Shown piece after piece: positions 29,601 through 37,976 of a DNA stretch of 64,000 bases; the first letter of the stretch is position 1; every line of letters begins with the position of its first letter. Source of the stretch: Plazaster borealis (Eukaryota; Echinodermata; Asteroidea; Forcipulatida; Labidiasteridae); the NCBI GenBank assembly GCA_021014325.1, contig CM037462.1:11452501-11516500 (forward strand), read 5' to 3'. The position numbers and the translations under genes are program-made. Below the pieces are notes generated by a model, which was not told where the DNA came from, made no database searches, and saw only the letters and a list, made by a program, of their open reading frames with translations.

Positions 29601-32600
29601 ATTATTACCCCTGGTCACTGGGCCTTAAATCATTCCTTAAACCATCTCAGCTCCCTGGGGAGTATACAGCCTGTGCAACATTAATGCGCTACTCGGCTAA
29701 ATCAATCACAAGAACCATCTCTGCCCTCACAGGTACTCATTTACCCCTGGGTGGAGAGAAGCTTATGGTTAAGTGTCTTGCTCAAGGACACAAGTGTCAC
29801 GACCGGGATTCGAACCCACACTCTGCTGATCAAACACCAGAGCTTGAATCCGGCGCTCTTAACCGCTCGGCCACGACACCCCGAGCTAGATACTCCATGG
29901 TAGAGGTAATTGGTAGCCTATGAGTATCTCTTGGATGAGCTTTTAAATTTCTTTGTTCTGTTTTTTGAATTCTAGATACTGTGAAGACGGCCAAGATGTA
30001 CAAGTTTGTCGGACCGAGTGGCAAAGAGGCAACTGCTGATGACCCAATAACACTGTGCAAGTGCATCTCACAGAAAGCCTTCTCCTCAGGTAGGTCAACT
30101 TGCGAATGGTCAAAGGTCACATTTCTTGAGGTCTAAGGTTGATATTTGTGGCTACTGGTGCTCAAACAGGTCACCAGCCAAATGCCATGTGCACATTATG
30201 CTACTGGTGCTCAAACAGGTCACCAGCCAAATGCCATGTGCACATTATGCTACTGGTGCTCAAACAGGTCACCAGCCAAATGCCATGTGCACATTATGCT
30301 ACTGGTGCTCAAACAGGTCACCAGCCAAACGCCATGTGCACATTATGCTACTGGCTCTCAAACGGGTCACCGGCCAAACGCCATGTGCACATTATGCTAC
30401 TGGTGCTCAAACAGGTCACCAGCCAAATACCATGTCATTCACATTATGCTACTGGTGCTCAAACGGGTCACCAGCCAAACGCCATGTGCACATTATGCTA
30501 CTGGTGCTCAAACAGGTCACCAGCCAAATGCCATGTGATTCACATTATGCTACTGGTGCTCAAACAGGTCACCAGCCAAATGCCATGTCATTCACATTAT
30601 GCTACTGGTGCTCAAACAGGTCACCAGCCAAATGCTATGTGATTCACATTATGCTACTGGTGCTCAAACAGGTCACCAGCCAAATACCATGTCATTCACA
30701 TTATGCTACTGGTGCTCAAACAGGTCACCAACCAAATGCCATGTGATTCACATTATGCTACTGGTGCTCAAACAGGTCACCAGCCAAATGCCATGTGATT
30801 CACATTATGCTACTGGTGCTCAAACAGGTCACCAGCCAAATACCATGTCATTCACATTATGCTACTGGTGCTCAAACAGGTCACCAGCCAAATACCATGT
30901 GATTCACATTATGCTACTGGTGCTCAAACGGGTCACCAGCCAAATGCCATGTGATTCACATTATGCTACTGGTGCTCAAACAGGTCACCAGCCAAATGCG
31001 ATGTGATTCACATTATGCTACTGGTGCTCAAACAGGTCACCAGCCAAATGCCATGTGATTCACATTATGCTACTGGTGCTCAAACAGGTCACCAGCCAAA
31101 TGCCATGTGATTCACATTACAGTCGACTCCCGTTAATACGAGCTCGCATGTTACGAGGTTCCGGTTAATACAAGGTTTTTTGCCGGTCCCGAACTGCCCC
31201 GTGCGTGTTTCAATGCATTTAAAAATGGATTATACGAGCACGGTAGTAGCGAGAACACGGATAATACGAGGTAATTTTGCGGTCCCCTGGGACAAAATGT
31301 ATTGTTTTCAGACGTTTGTAGCCAGACCCGGAATAATTGTGTAAGAAACGCTTACCTTCGTCAAGGTTGAGAAATGACATGAAGCCCTTAAACCCCGAAT
31401 ACAATAGAGGTGATAATTGCATGGTGCTCGTAGAGTGCCACCAGTCTATTCAACGGACTGGTTTACCCAAGCAGACAATAGAGGGCTTAAATCACGCGCG
31501 TGGCTCAAAACCACCAAAGGTTAGTCCCTGACAATCCTCAATTTCAAACACATGCCGCTTATTTAATAAATTCATGTCGCGACGCACTCGGCAGTATTTG
31601 TGGGTTTTTAATTATTAATCCTTGCTCGTTTCATCCATGCAAAACTTCAAAAACATAACTGCTGTTCTAGGGTTTTTTTTAGTGGAGCCTTTTTTTTCAA
31701 ATAAAAGATTTTATTAATTCAAGAATAACAATTAAAAAGGAATTATTTTAAAAGACACGGATACGCACAGATTTTATTAATTCAATAATAACATTTAAAA
31801 AGAGAAATCACAACACATTATCTTTATTGAAAAATGAAACAATATTAAAAAAGGAAACTGCAAAGTAACTGAAGCAAGTCCATGTGCAACGGAACTCCAG
31901 AAACATCTCGCTGGTGTCCCACGCTTGACATGCTGTTATCATATACTTCATGTCGATCACCAACGAAAATGAACGTTCAGTGCATGCATCATGTTCATAC
32001 CATGCGCTACGGTACAGAATCCGCTGTCGCTGAACGGCAAGTTGACATCTCTTTGCTATATTGTTATCATAAATTGTACAAAATATTAAATTTCCATGAT
32101 TAATCACTCAATAAAAGACATTTAGTAATGATATTCTTGTGTACAGGATGCTCGTAATGGCTGTTCTGGTAAGCAAACAGCTCCGTGCAGGCTAGCACAA
32201 GTGTATATGCACGTACACGTGTTGTGTGCATGCACAATGATGACGTGTGTATCTATATTTAGCGCGCTGCGTTTAAGACGAGGTTTGGATAATACGAGGA
32301 AAATGGGCCAGTCCGGCGGACCTCGTTATAACGGGAGTCGACTGTATGCTACTGGTGCTCAAACGGGTCACCAGCCAAATGCCATGTGATTCACATTATG
32401 CTACTGGTGCTCAAACAGGTCACCAGCCAAATGCGATGTGATTCACATTATGCTACTGGTGCTCAAACGGGTTCGACCGAATGCCATATGCACATTATGC
32501 TACTGGCGCTATATTGACTATTTGACCAATTTTGACCCCCTAGGCATTCTGACCATCCGGCCGTTAAGTGAGAAGGGATTGCAGCTTGTTCGTAACGACA

Positions 32601-34268
32601 CCATGGTGTTCTACATCACCAGAGGCAAGGTAGCGGTTACCATCCACCATACTACCAGTATCATGCAGAACGGAGACATGTTCTTTGTGCCGCAAGGTGA
32701 GGGGATTTTACAATGAGTCATTCGCAAGTTAAATTTAAATAAGGGGTCTTATCAAAATTAAACCAGGACAGGTAGTCGGATAACAATTCTCTGATAAAAT
32801 TTTTTTGCTGGATTTTCATCGGACTGTATTTCTATGAGAGACATGGTTTTACTCACTGCTCCGATGCACAAAATACATGCCCTATGCCAACGCACCCTGT
32901 TGAGCGCTCTGCGGTTTGACTGGCTGATTAAATGTAGTATAAACAAACTTGTGGTTTTGGAGGGATCTGGAGGGTTTGGAGGTCATTGTGTTTAACTAAG
33001 ATGTGTAGAGGAGTTGATTATAGCATGGAGGTAGGAATAGAAGTGAGCCATATAGAGACCCCCCCCCCCCCCGGCTTGTTTTCCCAGTAGATAGCGATCG
33101 AACTCTCTGTGGTTTGTAAACAAATGTAACCCAAGGCACTGCGAACTTCTCCCATGGTTTCTCCGACACCCAATTTCAAACGAGGTGAACTAACAGCGGG
33201 TTAAAAACCTTGTCCCGGACGGACGGTACTTATCCGCTGGTTGTCCTGGACTAATTTTGACATAGAATTAGCTGTTGCAGAAATGCTTACCAACCAAAAG
33301 GACCTCTGGTATATAGGCAAAACAAAAGGTTAATGGCCTGGCGTTAAATGTAATAATAGTGACTTCTTATATAGCGCTCATATCCGTCACTCAGTGACGC
33401 TCAAGGCGCTTCGTCAGTCAGTGTTTTCCTGCTAGGTATGCAGAGCTACGTTTCTGAAGTATGAGACCTACTCCTTTACATAGCACCATGGAATGGCTTA
33501 AAAGGTGCTGTGGTACAATGACTTGCTAAGTCACAAGTTAATGCTTTTTAAGAAAAGGAAGGTTTGGGGGTTTTTTTCTGTCGGCTTCATTTAATCATTT
33601 AGTAAATTTGGAAATGGGTTTCAACGGGGTTTTTTACGGTTAAACAGTTGAATGTCCCAACCGTATTTTTCACTCAAACACGTCTAGTCGATCGACCAGT
33701 GAAAATTGTAACTGTATTTTGTTGAGCAGACAATAGGATTAATGTATCTGTTAACAAAGCAAATTGTTTGCCTGTCATTTTTATTTTCTATTGTTTATAT
33801 TATTTTCTCTACTTCAGTGCATTTATTAACTAATTATCTCACTGCAAAGATCAATTATTGTCATATTGAACAAAACCTACCAATATCGTTAAACTACTTA
33901 ATAATTGTGACGTAACTCGCAAATTTGACTAGAGAAACAGTGCTCCGGAGCTAGATTGATCCAATTGAACGAGCTAGTCAAACCACGCAGTATTCGGCTG
34001 ACATCTAGATCGACTATGGTTAAGTCTGGTCGACTCAGTCACCCACCCTAACTTGCTCATTTGTAAACAGTTCCAGCTCGTACAAGATTGAGGGCAAAAC
34101 CTGCAGCCAGGCAATCCGTGTGTTAGCAAAATCTCTCCTGACAAATGATAAAGTCAAAAACTTTTAACCTTGTAAATTTCTGTTCTCGTCACAGGTAACT
34201 TGTACAATGTGAAGAATCTGCGACGTGACGAGGCAAAGCTTGTTTTCTTCCAACACAAAGGCCGATGA
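14636..34268 (+). CDS. CENPC: Centromere protein C, complete coding set in 14 exons
   Basis: CENP-C sits on CENP-A nucleosomes and links them to the outer kinetochore. Fourteen exons joined by GT-AG signals give 3,627 nt with consistent phases, about 1,208 aa (human 943). The CENP-C motif RRTKRNRVRPLEFWRNERAV is at about residues 1002-1021 and continues to SGGFALAGVDSP. It contacts the nucleosome acidic patch and the CENP-A tail through its Arg and Trp. The C terminus (about 1100-1208) is a cupin dimerisation domain with MVFYITRGKVAVTI, GDMFFVPQGNLYNVKNL and a final LVFFQHKGR. The long middle (exon 7) is charged and probably disordered, with an AT-hook-like KKKGRPRR at about 469. The start gives MSAEKERR, then YQELYKNRFVNP. 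The 5' end is less certain than the 3' end because the N-terminal region is poorly conserved. Confidence 0.94.
15104..15217. mobile_element. 94-bp hairpin mini-element with 10-bp direct repeats (CENPC intron 1)
   Basis: The arms from TACTCCTAGAACTAT (15114) and ATAGTTCTACTTCTAGGAGT (to 15207) pair over most of their length around a short loop near CCATTACGG. Both sides have the exact direct repeat AGAGTATTGT (15104-15113 and 15208-15217), which looks like a target-site duplication. Confidence 0.85.
15800..15855 (+). CDS. CENPC: CENPC exon 2
   Basis: The acceptor is CCGTACCCAG and the donor AG|GTAAGA. The exon encodes YQELYKNRFVNPIDQGVG, which fits an N-terminal kinetochore-binding segment in position only. 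Confidence 0.82.
16577..16659 (+). CDS. CENPC: CENPC exon 3
   Basis: The acceptor is TTGTGTTTCAG and the donor TG|GTAAGT. The exon encodes RTGWVLNKEVRKDSEGFEVF and DDYWSDS. The acidic aromatic end FDDYWSDS is a candidate protein-binding patch. Confidence 0.85.
17083..17466. mobile_element. TTAA-type MITE, family 2 (diverged)
   Basis: The ends are GGGAAGGTATACGTTTGGTA and CAAAGGTATACTTTCCCTTT then AA. The inner ATTATTCTTCCTGCGTGGAC and AAATTTTGACAGGTT segments match the copies at 20377 and 35744. Confidence 0.75.
17528..17592 (+). CDS. CENPC: CENPC exon 4
   Basis: The acceptor is ATTTTTTAG and the donor AAG|GTCAGT. The exon encodes GEESIDDLSLHANKENNEKR and YK. It is in phase with exons 3 and 5. 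Confidence 0.82.
18281..18665 (-). mobile_element. tRNA-Leu SINE, near full length, (ATT)n tail (minus)
   Basis: Reading on the minus strand from 18665: a tRNA-Leu-like head, the CTTTTGTCCTCGAGCCAGA block, a body with GGGACGTAAAGCCGTTGGTC, and a tail GCACTATATAAAAACTAG then (TTA)n at 18281-18292. Confidence 0.75.
18655..18775 (-). repeat. Dispersed repeat D, reverse copy
   Basis: CTTTAATCTACTTCTGTAGC, then AATCTCCTTGAAATCTATTA and ACTCC, is the reverse complement of repeat D. It directly abuts the SINE head at 18665. Confidence 0.55.
18911..19152. mobile_element. MITE family A, long-armed palindromic copy
   Basis: The ends are GGCCCAATTTCATAGAGCTG and CAGCTCTATGAAATTGAGCC. Inner arms with CCTTGATAAAAACAGGATTA and its reverse complement make an almost continuous stem of about 100 bp around a ~45-bp loop. 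Confidence 0.88.
19556..19929. mobile_element. TTAA-type MITE, family 1, abutting CENPC exon 5
   Basis: The element runs from AAAGGCACTGTACACGTTTG to CAAACTTTTTCTGTGCCTTT then AA. The CENPC exon 5 acceptor AG follows about 10 bp later, so the last bases of the element lie in the acceptor region. Confidence 0.82.
19939..20321 (+). CDS. CENPC: CENPC exon 5
   Basis: The acceptor is CTTTCTACAG and the donor AAG|GTCAGC. The exon encodes LSSPIKHMPAFTPSSRGGST and a Ser/Thr/Glu-rich stretch (127 aa). A TTAA-type MITE ends about 10 bp before the exon. Confidence 0.88.
20377..20768. mobile_element. TTAA-type MITE, family 2
   Basis: TTAA flanks both sides (20377-20380 and 20765-20768). The ends are AGGGACTGTATACGTTTGG and CCAAACGTATACAGACCCT. 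The inside carries GGAGCGGTTATGTCCACGCA, as in the other copies. Confidence 0.88.
20965..21150 (+). mobile_element. tRNA-Asn-like repeat, plus copy
   Basis: GCTAGATAGCTCAGTTGGTA (A box), an anticodon-position GTT and the B box AGGTTCAAGTTCC sit in a ~185-bp segment that recurs in reverse at 62130-62340, including the flanking TAGGGAGACC. This argues for a SINE-like repeat, not a working tRNA gene. Confidence 0.65.
21250..21621 (+). CDS. CENPC: CENPC exon 6
   Basis: The acceptor is ATCTGCAG and the donor AAAG|GTTTGT. The exon encodes LQFDDDVEDPPRRRSTRTKP and then a long Ser/Thr/Glu-rich stretch. The Arg cluster is loosely like the CENP-C central motif but lacks the aromatic pair. Confidence 0.87.
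21695..21900. mobile_element. Truncated TTAA-type MITE, family 1
   Basis: The segment from TTTGGTAATTGTCAAAGACT through AACACCCTTGTTGCATAGAA matches one half of family 1. The other end is missing. Confidence 0.7.
22473..24157 (+). CDS. CENPC: CENPC exon 7 (large, charged central exon)
   Basis: The acceptor is TTCTCTTGCAG and the donor CAAG|GTAAGC; the open frame continues past the donor to a stop at 24208. About 561 codons of Lys/Arg, Glu/Asp and Ser make up the disordered middle of the protein. Visible pieces are KKKGRPRRSD (AT-hook-like, about 469-478), KKGGRPHAKR (about 503-512) and a Gly-Arg-Lys-rich stretch near the end. Confidence 0.92.
24877..25085 (+). mobile_element. tRNA-Leu-derived SINE (plus), clear pol III boxes
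   Basis: The A box is in GGCGTGGCAGAGCGGTCAAG and the B box in GTGGGTTCGAGTCCCGGTC. A variable-arm hairpin around TCTGATCAGCAGA lies between them. The body carries TGTGTCCTTAAGCAAGACAC. It lies in CENPC intron 7. Confidence 0.8.
25211..25393 (+). CDS. CENPC: CENPC exon 8
   Basis: The acceptor is TCAAACCAG and the donor CGG|GTGAGT. The exon encodes ATDVVMDFLSKYEGEKSSES and a Ser/Pro-rich run ending TPKTLSTT. The phase is consistent on both sides. Confidence 0.85.
25540..25670. repeat. Dispersed repeat E, copy 1
   Basis: The segment with GTATTTCTGGTGATGCACAC and CCTTCCACATGTTGCAA (complement side) is found in reverse at about 59510-59645, ending with the same ACCAAAGGGAGAAAGAAAT tract. Confidence 0.7.
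25879..26275. mobile_element. TTAA-type MITE, family 2
   Basis: TTAA is present at both edges. The ends are AGGGCATCATATACGTTTGG and CCAAATGTGTACGATGCCG. It stops about 30 bp before the CENPC exon 9 acceptor. Confidence 0.85.
26305..26427 (+). CDS. CENPC: CENPC exon 9
   Basis: The acceptor is GTTTTTTCAG and the donor ATAA|GTAAGT. The exon encodes VYPEPTPRSILKDPSSKQTN and KNLTLQFFEVPKPRAII, leading into the CENP-C motif exon. Confidence 0.87.
27033..27215 (+). CDS. CENPC: CENPC exon 10 (CENP-C motif)
   Basis: The acceptor is ATTTTGCAG and the donor AGAG|GTAACT. The exon carries RRTKRNRVRPLEFWRNERAV followed by YQRRMSGGFALAGVDSP. This is the hallmark CENP-C motif, with the Arg and Trp positions intact. 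Confidence 0.97.
27615..27935. mobile_element. TTAA-type MITE, third subfamily
   Basis: TTAA is at both edges. The ends are AGGCTGTATCCAAAC and CAATGTTGTACACGCCCT. The middle differs from families 1 and 2 apart from a shared 'ataacaaaccggtgaaa' type segment. Confidence 0.65.
28084..28212 (+). CDS. CENPC: CENPC exon 11
   Basis: The acceptor is GCTCAAAG and the donor TTG|GTAAGT. The exon encodes KKKLPQTPADLSMHATPPPG, then TVVNPDTEEEVLV, matching the family segment VKDPETREIILMD before the cupin. Confidence 0.9.
28407..28783. mobile_element. MITE family F, copy 1 (CENPC intron 11)
   Basis: The left end AGGGGTCTTGTCAAAATTAA and right end TCCTGGACCAATTTTGACGA are inverted. The inside shares GGTTTGACTGGCTGATTAAA and CGGACTGTATTTCTATGA with the copy at 32739. 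Confidence 0.78.
28894..29265. mobile_element. TTAA-type MITE, family 1, cleanest copy
   Basis: TTAA flanks are at 28894-28897 and 29262-29265. The ends are AGGCACTGTACACGTTTGG and CCAAATGTGTTCAGTGCCT, and an internal hairpin CTTCTTGCAAGAAG sits near the middle. The 83-aa frame inside is not a gene. Confidence 0.9.
29528..29880 (-). mobile_element. tRNA-Leu SINE, full length, (ATT)n tail (minus)
   Basis: The head is at 29880 (GGTGTCGTGGCCGAGCGGTT on the minus strand). The B box is in GGGATTCGAACCCACA on the plus strand. The tail has TTTTTATATAGCGCTTTTCA and (AAT)n at 29528-29546. The 79-aa and 96-aa frames over it are not genes. Confidence 0.82.
29976..30089 (+). CDS. CENPC: CENPC exon 12 (start of cupin region)
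   Basis: The acceptor is TGAATTCTAG and the donor CAG|GTAGGT. The exon encodes DTVKTAKMYKFVGPSGKEAT and ITLCKCISQKAFSS, corresponding to the first strands of the cupin fold. Confidence 0.9.
30146..31117. repeat. 49-52-bp minisatellite, main block (CENPC intron 12)
   Basis: About 19 units of GCTACTGGTGCTCAAACAGG plus TCACCAGCCAAATGCCATGT. Units end either GCACATTAT or GATTCACATTAT/CATTCACATTAT, giving 49 or 52 bp. The long multi-frame ORFs here are products of the repeat. Confidence 0.95.
31120..32344. mobile_element. Non-autonomous pogo/Tigger-like DNA transposon inside the minisatellite
   Basis: The inverted ends CAGTCGACTCCCGTTAATAC and TATAACGGGAGTCGACTG are flanked by TA on both sides (31118-31119 and 32345-32346). 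CAGT...ACTG ends with TA duplication are typical of pogo/Tigger elements of the Tc1-mariner group. The second inner arms with AATACGAGG are also inverted. At 1,225 bp with no DDE open frame, it must be mobilised in trans. Confidence 0.88.
32346..32510. repeat. 49-52-bp minisatellite, right block
   Basis: Three further units (the last diverged, GGGTTCGACCGAATGCCATA) continue the array beyond the transposon. The array ends about 35 bp before the CENPC exon 13 acceptor. Confidence 0.92.
32544..32696 (+). CDS. CENPC: CENPC exon 13 (cupin core)
   Basis: The acceptor is ACCCCCTAG and the donor CAAG|GTGAGG. The exon encodes GILTIRPLSEKGLQLVRNDT, then MVFYITRGKVAVTIHHTTSI and MQNGDMFFVPQG. These are classic cupin strands of CENP-C. 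Confidence 0.95.
32739..33265. mobile_element. MITE family F, copy 2 with internal extra DNA (CENPC intron 13)
   Basis: The ends AGGGGTCTTATCAAAATTAA and GTCCTGGACTAATTTTGACA match copy 1. About 150 bp of extra DNA with a poly-C run (33060-33072) separates the shared blocks, so this copy holds a later insertion or the other has a deletion. Confidence 0.72.
33350..33430. repeat. SINE-tail-like fragment (TATATAGCGC)
   Basis: TAATAATAGTGACTTCTTAT followed by ATAGCGCTC and CTCAAGGCGCTTCG resembles the (AAT)n plus TATATAGCGC tail of the tRNA-Leu SINEs. No head is present. Confidence 0.5.
34195..34268 (+). CDS. CENPC: CENPC exon 14 (stop)
   Basis: The acceptor is CTCGTCACAG. The exon encodes GNLYNVKNLRRDEAKLVFFQ and HKGR before TGA at 34266-34268, matching the family end YYNIKNLRNEESVLLFTQ. 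Confidence 0.95.
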
Positions 34269-35639
34269 GGACCCTAAAGAACACAAAGACCGATGAGGAC
34301 CCTATGAGGATACTATGGCCGGTCCAAATTGGCTGCTACAGCTACGGCTACGGCTAGATTTTCGCGTCATCATGCATTGAAGTATTGTACATCCTTAGCA
34401 GCATGCCTAGCAACAGTCGTAGCCGTAGCTGTAGCCTCCACTTCAGATACGGCCTATTTTGATTGAGTGTTCTCTATCATTTGAAGTGGTCTACAATATC
34501 ACTAGTATCTGAACTTACATTACGGGAAAGCTCCATTAAAGAATTTCCAAGTTTGGCCACCAAAACTCAGAAACTATACATCCTTTTGAGTGAGTGAGTG
34601 TGTTTACATTGTCTTTACTTAGGTCATTAAACTGAATGGGTGAGCAGTTAATCTGCCTGGGGCAGTCAGCAGCACTACTGGCTTGTTCATGATCCAATTA
34701 AAAGATTAAAGTCCACTGTTTGGAAAAGGAATTACATGGAGATTACAGGTGTGAGTTGGTAAAGGCAAAAAGGATGTATTATTCTGGCCTCTTTCTTAAT
34801 GGAACTTTTCCGGTAATGTAGTAGATCATTCAATATTAACCCAATTCAGCTGACGTCATTATCACAATAATCTTGATTGCGCCCTTTTGGGAGTCTAATG
34901 TCCCCACGTGTTATACAGCGTAAAGCCACACATTTTAGGCGACGCGGTGTTTACATACCAATAGACCATCAATTTTATGTGCAATTTGACTCTTAAAATG
35001 GCGAGCGTGGCAGACAGTAGTCGTGTGTGACAATGGTTCATGGTTGTGTGTTGTTAAAGCCCTGATGCCAGCATGCATTTTATCCGGTTAAGGTTTCAAG
35101 CTTTGCATGGTATCTAACAACTGAGTAGGTTTATAGTTGTGCAGATAGGGGTAATATTTGGGGGAATTGTGCCTTTGATGATACAAGCATGAAATTTGGC
35201 ACACAGTCAGAGTATGTCATGAGCAGATATTTGGGTGTAGGGACATCACAGAGTTGTCCTTTGAAAAAATATTGGTAGAATAACAAGTAATTTACAAAAA
35301 TGGCTGCCATTTCATGGAGCTGCGTATGCACAAACAGTAGCGAGAAAGATTATACTTACCAGAATATGGTTACCTGCCAAAAAACCATGTCACATGTACC
35401 ATCTGTGAGTGGTATGCTGCTCACTTTTGCTGAGCAGATGAGAGGTAGGCGATATTATCTGCTTAAAGTTGCAATATGAAACTGGACCCAGGTCTTGAAA
35501 GGGTTAAATTGGTTGAGTTAAGGCACTATGCTAATCAAGTACATCATGTGGGTTGAGTACAAATATAAGACCTTAGTACATGTATGTAGTGATTAGATGC
35601 ATTCACAACACTACGTCATATGGTTTCTTTATTACACCA
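34269..35639. other. CENPC 3' flank
   Basis: This stretch holds the likely CENPC 3' UTR: ATTAAA near 34533 and AATTAAA near 34695 are possible poly(A) signals. About 35315-35485 is a diverged family-A MITE fragment (GAGCTGCGTATGC... GGTTACCTGCC). I see no further coding DNA. Confidence 0.5.
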
Positions 35640-36129
35640 GGGGCCGATTTCTCAAAGAGCTAAGATTGATCTTAAGTCGTGTATTAATCTTACAGTGTGA
35701 TGTCACAATACAAATCACTGAGGTGATATATTGACAACTCCCCTTAAAGGGTCTGTATACGTTTGATAATGACTCTGAAAATTATTGGTTATTGGCAATA
35801 AAAATTTACTCGGTAAGAGGTACAGCAGCTTTGGATAGTTTAATGCATTTTGATAAACTTTTCCCTTAGAAGTACTGCGGTTATGGCAAAAGATATCCCT
35901 TTTTATCCCCAATATTGCAGATTATTCTTCCTGCGTGGACATAACCGCTCCAGATTTTTCGGCAATATCTCAAAAACGCTACCACCTGTAGAAATGAAAT
36001 TTTCACAGGTTAGTTTCATTGTATATATCTACAACTATATAGGATTGAAACAAACAGTGGGTTCCACTTACCAAACGTATACAATCCCTTTAAGATGAAT
36101 CTTGGTGCTTTGTTGTGAAATCGAGCCCC
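35640..36129. mobile_element. MITE family B split by a TTAA-type MITE
   Basis: The outer element runs GGGGCCGATTTCTCAAAGAG ... GTGAAATCGAGCCCC. It is interrupted at a TTAA, between GACAACTCCCC and GATGAATCTTGG, by the element at 35744-36093. The uninterrupted copy at 2737-2886 reads straight through this point. Confidence 0.88.
35744..36093. mobile_element. TTAA-type MITE, family 2, nested
   Basis: TTAA is present on both sides (35744-35747 and 36090-36093). The ends are AGGGTCTGTATACGTTTG and CAAACGTATACAATCCCT. Comparison with the intact family-B copy shows one TTAA before insertion and two after. Confidence 0.92.
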
Positions 36130-36860
36130 TACCATTCGGATGGATATTGGGTGACTAGTAATTTTCTAAACGAAACGACCACACTCGACACAGAAATTCA
36201 CTCACGACATTCATTTCTTTAGCTTGACATTTGCCAATAATTTTTATTGTCAGTGACTCAGTAATATATTAGGTTAATTAAATTACTCATCAAACTGCAC
36301 ACATAAATAATACTTTAAGAAGATGCCTTCCAGAGCTAACAAAAAAATGTAAATATATAATAATACTGGCCATCGAAAAGGTTGTACGTTAGCTGCCATT
36401 ATTTTTGTAAATTATTTTTGACGCCATGCGATTGATGTAAATACCATTTTAACAACTAGTTCTTTCCATAAATCCAGAAGTTAAGTCGTCAGACCTCACT
36501 TAATTTTTGAGATTTTTTTAAATAACAAAATTGTTGTATTTAAAGGTAAGATTGCTTGAACATTAAACCTTCAACTGCAGACAAACTGCAGCATAAATTG
36601 TTTGTATTAATGCATGACTTTATTGTCCGAATCTAACCCTTGCGGTAGGCTACCCCAACCCTAACCCCCTAACTAATAAGCTGAACCGTAACATCTAAGT
36701 TGCGACTTTCTGCTCTAAAATGATGCAGAAGGCACTACTAATGCATTTTTTAAAATATAATTTCACCCAGTATTGCAGCTAAATTTGCGGAAATATTGAC
36801 ATTTGAAAATATCATAAGGGGTAAGCCTTACATTTTTGTCGAAATTTGACTAAAATCGAT
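36130..36860. other. AT-rich spacer, nothing recognised
   Basis: This is single-copy-looking AT-rich DNA. I saw no exon signal, RNA gene or repeat boundary. Confidence 0.5.
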
Positions 36861-36862
36861 AA

Positions 36863-37976
36863 AATCTACAAGGCTATATATAGCCTTGTAGATATTTTTA
36901 GTTTCAAAACATTTTTTAAAGTGCCGGATCTCCGTGACTAATTTTAGCGGACGTCTTCGACGATGCTGCTGGTCCAAACTAGAACTCTGTAACTAATTTA
37001 TTCGAGGAGAAATTGGTGTTCTTCGGGAAGACAAAATGGCGTCGCTTTTTGGCGAAAAATGGCTAATTCACTCAGTTTTCAGAATTGGGCTTTTTCCCAC
37101 ACAGAAAGGGTCTTCGTTGGATCCCGATCCATCTTTTTTGTACAGCCGAAAACCGTCCAAAACCATATCTTGTTTGACCCAGATATTCAAATTTCTACAA
37201 GGCTATAGCCTTGTAGATATTTTTAATGTCTAAGTTTCAAAACATTTTTTAAAGTGCCGGATCTCCGTGACTAATTTTAGCGGACGTCTTCGACGATGCT
37301 GCTGGTCCAAACTAGAACTCTGTAACTAATTTATTCGAGGAGAAATTGGTGTTCTTCGGGAAGACAAAATGGCGTTGCTTTTTGGCGAAAAATGGCTAAT
37401 TCACTCAGTTTTTAGAATTGGGCTTTTTCCCACACAGACAGGGTCTTCGTTGGATCCCAATCCATCTTTTTTGCACAGCCGAAAACCGTCCACAACCATA
37501 TCTTGTTTGACCCAGATATTCAAATTTCTACAAGGCTATAGCCTTGTAGATATTTTTAATGTCTAATTTTCAAAACAAACTTTAAAGTGTCGGATCTCCG
37601 TGAATATTTTTAGCGGACGTCTTCGACGATGCTGCTGGTCCAAACTAGAACTCTGTAACTAATTTTTTCGAGGAGAAATTGGTGTTCTTCGGGAAGACAA
37701 AATGGCGTCGCTTTGTGGCTAATTCACTCAGTTTTCAGAATTGGGCTTTTTCCCACACAGAAAGGGTCTTCGTTGGATCCCGATCCATCTTTTTTGTACA
37801 GCCGAAAACCGTCCAAAACCATAAATTGTTTGGCCCAGATATACAAATTTCTACAAGGCTATAGCCTTGTAGATATTTTTAATGTCTAATTTTCAAAACA
37901 TTTTTTAAAGTGCCGGATCTCCGTGAATAATTTTAGCGGACGTCTTCGACGATGCTCTGGTCCAAACTAGAACTCG
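36863..37976. repeat. 333-bp satellite, three and a third units, each bounded by a palindrome
   Basis: CTACAAGGCTATAGCCTTGTAG-type palindromes lie at about 36868, 37195, 37528 and 37851, so the period is 333, 333 and 323 bp. Units share GTGCCGGATCTCCGTGA, GACGTCTTCGACGATGCTG and AGACAAAATGGCGTCGCTTT. Short frames in all units (starting ATGGCGTCGC) are similar to each other, but nothing shows they are expressed. Confidence 0.93.

Noticed and set aside
30126..31006. Long open frames (up to 206 aa) in three frames with repeated CYWCSN or YATGAQTGHQPN
   Set aside because: They are the 49-52-bp minisatellite read in each frame; the array is intronic in CENPC and no frame has independent support.
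37036..37864. Three similar 61-65-aa frames as a small gene family
   Set aside because: They are the same stretch of the 333-bp satellite unit; similarity comes from tandem repetition, and an inverted non-coding copy exists at 44607.
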